Translations under genes and position numbers: made by a program
From: Thiothrix sp.
GTDB lineage: Bacteria > Pseudomonadota > Gammaproteobacteria > Thiotrichales > Thiotrichaceae
Length of the DNA: 7,030 nt
Reading direction: 5' to 3'
Assembly: GCA_011375245.1 (NCBI GenBank)
Contig: DRMA01000185.1
Location: forward strand, 1 to 7,030
The notes under the pieces: generated by a model
Seen by the model: the letters and a program-made list of their open reading frames with translations, nothing else
Told to the model about the DNA's origin: nothing
Databases searched by the model: none
Part shown: positions 5,441 through 7,030 of the stretch, one piece after another
Position numbering within the stretch: position 1 is the stretch's first letter
How the letters are laid out: the number at the start of each line of letters is the position of its first letter

Positions 5441-6601
5441 TCAAATTATTTCTGTCATTGCCTCAAACCCCGCCTGCCTCGCCAACGCCAATAACGGCTT
5501 CAATGTATCCTGATAGGCCTGATGCACTTTCGTTTTTGATAATAAATCCCTCTCATCAAGATGCAAATCATTCATGTGCGAAGCCATTAACCGTTGCCAT
5601 TTTGTCGCAGGATATAGATTGGAAGTCAGTAAAATTAATGCATGTTGCTGCTCTGCCAATAAGCCAATGCTTTCTTTTGGGGGCAAATCGTTACTTTTCT
5701 TCGAGTTTACGCGGGTGGTGACAGGGGTTAAGTTCCATGATTGGTTATGGCAGACAAATGACCACGGTAAAAAATGATCTAAGGCAAACGGCTTTGTGGC
5801 TAATGACTCACCTGTATAAATGCAATGGATTGGCATCCCCGCTTTAATCGCGTCTTTCCATAGCGTGGTTTGTGGTGTGAGTGATTGGCGTGTTGTGGGA
5901 GGCGTTATTTTATTCAGGATGGCAGGTGCATTGGGATTTCTTTTTTGTAAATAGCGACTCCATTCCCATAATGCCCAGCTATAAATAATTTTAAAGTTTG
6001 TTCGTAGATAATTTTCCCATGATGGGGTTATTTGAATGGCTTGTTTTTTATCATGCTCAATAAAGCGGTAGGGAGCAATATGATTATCAAAGCCTTGATT
6101 AGCAAGATGGATAATGGTCTTGTTTTTTTTGCTATCGCTGATGCCTTTTAACGCGTGATGAAAAAAAGGTGAAAGGAAACGATAAGGGACATATTTCACC
6201 AGATCAGTAAGTCGAATGGCTTCTTGTTGTTGTTGAATAAAACGATTGAGTTCCTGTTGAAATGAAGGATGGGTAATGCTGTATTTCATCATTGGTGCAT
6301 TGAGTCGGGCGATGATATTACCTACTTGATCTTGCTTGCCAAATGAAAGATGAAAGTAATTGAGTGGATACCATGCCAGAACGGTCATTTCTATGGCTAA
6401 AGCATCCAGCGTAAAAATCGTTTTATCGCTATGGGTGTTGAGTTTATTGAGCAATGCCAAGAAGAAGAGCGGTTTGTAAGAATTGGTCGTATGACGAAAC
6501 ACGGCGGCTAATGCATTCACATTTAAGGATTCAGTGAGCGGAAGAGGGTGTGACGATAGGTCTTCTATGCCATAACTGGCTGCTTGTTCTGCTACTTTCA
6601 T
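5441..6601 (-). CDS. HNH endonuclease domain protein, probable restriction or defence nuclease
   Basis: A 386-residue protein. A C-terminal HNH nuclease is clear: CIYTGESL (from C260), then LDHFLPWSF with D275 and H276, NLTP (N290) and N299-KKSND. Only C260 lies near the first position of a CxxC pair (it reads CIYT), so it seems to lack the zinc knuckle, as in Cas9-like HNH domains. The N-terminal 250 residues are not recognised, except that NSYKPLFFLALLNKL (40-54) resembles the PHKPLLVLLILA element of the neighbouring PT-binding enzyme, hinting at a related DNA-reading fold. It is the first gene of a two-gene minus-strand operon. ATG 6601 is the first start in a long open frame, with no strong Shine-Dalgarno sequence. 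Restriction or anti-phage function is inferred from domain and neighbour; a homing endonuclease is less likely given the size and the N-terminal domain. Confidence 0.75.
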   Translation of the reverse strand: MKVAEQAASYGIEDLSSHPLPLTESLNVNALAAVFRHTTNSYKPLFFLALLNKLNTHSDKTIFTLDALAIEMTVLAWYPLNYFHLSFGKQDQVGNIIARLNAPMMKYSITHPSFQQELNRFIQQQQEAIRLTDLVKYVPYRFLSPFFHHALKGISDSKKNKTIIHLANQGFDNHIAPYRFIEHDKKQAIQITPSWENYLRTNFKIIYSWALWEWSRYLQKRNPNAPAILNKITPPTTRQSLTPQTTLWKDAIKAGMPIHCIYTGESLATKPFALDHFLPWSFVCHNQSWNLTPVTTRVNSKKSNDLPPKESIGLLAEQQHALILLTSNLYPATKWQRLMASHMNDLHLDERDLLSKTKVHQAYQDTLKPLLALARQAGFEAMTEII

Positions 6602-6671
6602 AATGAATAAACCGATTTAGCCCTAAAATGATCAATAGTGCGCATAAATAGCATTATCAATCTACGTTTTT

Positions 6672-6688
6672 AATCATTCTTGATGATT
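6672..6688. promoter_or_regulatory. Inverted repeat AATCAT-N5-ATGATT over the HNH-operon promoter
   Basis: A perfect 6-bp inverted repeat with a 5-bp centre overlaps the candidate -10 box of the minus-strand HNH promoter. Its place is ideal for a repressor operator. No regulator gene is encoded nearby, so any partner would be encoded elsewhere. Confidence 0.35.
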
Positions 6689-6704
6689 CCTAAGCATGTG
6701 TCAA
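6676..6704 (-). promoter_or_regulatory. Candidate sigma70 promoter of the HNH operon
   Basis: On the minus strand, a perfect -35 TTGACA (plus-strand 6704-6699) is followed after 17 bp by AAGAAT (6681-6676), which matches four of six -10 positions. A second possibility nearer the gene is TTGATA with TATTGA at 17-bp spacing. The first would give a 5' leader of about 65 nt before ATG 6601. Confidence 0.5.
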
Positions 6705-6719
6705 TTACGCGGAAATAAC

Positions 6720-7030
6720 AACATTAAGACAATCGGTATTTTGTCTAATAACCCCATAAAAAATATAATTTTTTTTAAAACGAATTTCCTCTGACAAACG
6801 GTATACCCCTATTGACCGCTTTACATCCCGCATAAAAACCTATAAAAATAGCCCTCGAAACCGTTACTATCTTTTAGTCAAACGTGAACATTAAACGCCC
6901 TGCTGAGTTGGTGAAAACAACCCAACAGGAACAAACATTAACCAATCCAACCAGAGAATTGATTATGAGTTCAATAGTGTACCGTAATATTTGCGGTCGT
7001 GTTTTTTTAGCGCCCCACCTTTTCCCCGTA
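6720..7030 (+). repeat. Long direct repeat, copy 2 (truncated by the window edge)
   Basis: This is the partner of 301-611 in the same orientation. The core 6793-7030 matches 374-611 with eight substitutions and no gap; 6721-6792 is a weaker match. Identity continues unbroken to the last base of the window, so the repeat probably extends further. It repeats the iteron-like boxes (6728 and 6793), the promoter (TTTACA 6820-6825, TATAAA 6841-6846), the hairpin (6899-6929) and the terminator-like stem (6981-7008). It lies back-to-back with the HNH-operon promoter, and transcription would run out of the window. By analogy with copy 1, a second dnaB-like operon may follow. Confidence 0.92.
6854..7008 (+). 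ncRNA. Putative structured leader or small RNA (copy 2)
   Basis: It has the same architecture as the putative RNA at 435-589. The hairpin arms (6899-6910 and 6918-6929) are identical, but the 7-nt loop reads gtgaaaa instead of cttctaa. The terminator-like stem (6981-6997) and seven Ts (7002-7008) are unchanged. Conservation of structure with loop change supports an RNA whose loop is the specificity element. Confidence 0.35.

Noticed and set aside
5441..6601. Cas9 or CRISPR-related effector
   Set aside because: The HNH domain lacks zinc cysteines as Cas9's does, but there is no RuvC domain, no arginine-rich helix, no cas gene and no CRISPR array.
301..7030. Terminal overlap of a circular contig
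   Set aside because: The copies differ at eight positions in the core and more before it, and sequence left of 301 does not match sequence left of 6720, so this is not an assembly overlap of one locus.

Overview
The window reads as an accessory, replicon-like module from a moderately AT-rich gammaproteobacterium. Protein style hints at a Thiotrichales/Beggiatoa-type lineage, but that is a guess from protein style, not a match. There are no rRNA, tRNA, CRISPR or IS genes. Five full-length genes lie in two convergent blocks, flanked by two copies of an almost identical non-coding-looking element.

Layout. 1-300 is very AT-rich with no supported gene. 301-611 is copy 1 of the repeat: iteron-like boxes, a candidate promoter, a strong hairpin and a terminator-like hairpin, together resembling the leader or control region of a replicon. 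725-4164 (+) is a tightly packed operon: a DnaB-family helicase, a protein with a DnaT-like domain (probable helicase-loading or primosome partner), and an Rpn/YhgA-type PD-(D/E)XK nuclease whose frame overlaps its upstream neighbour by 14 bp. Inside the rpn gene a strong ribosome binding site precedes an in-frame ATG, predicting a separate 92-residue C-terminal product like the intragenic antitoxins known for E. coli Rpn proteins. A perfect 17-bp stem terminator (4330-4370) closes this operon. On the minus strand, 6601-4478 holds two HNH nuclease genes read one after the other: an HNH protein without obvious zinc cysteines, then a type IV restriction enzyme of the phosphorothioate-DNA-binding (ScoMcrA/SprMcrA-like) kind. 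6720-7030 is copy 2 of the repeat, running off the window edge.

Working together (inference): dnaB plus the dnaT-like gene look like the replication functions of a plasmid or integrated element. The Rpn nuclease and the two HNH enzymes form a defence cargo. The repeat upstream of dnaB looks like a control leader: promoter, long hairpin, then terminator. Between the two copies the hairpin arms and the terminator are unchanged, while four substitutions fall in the 7-nt hairpin loop. Such a pattern is expected of a loop-specified RNA interaction, for example antisense or incompatibility control. The second copy at the right edge predicts another related module just outside the window.
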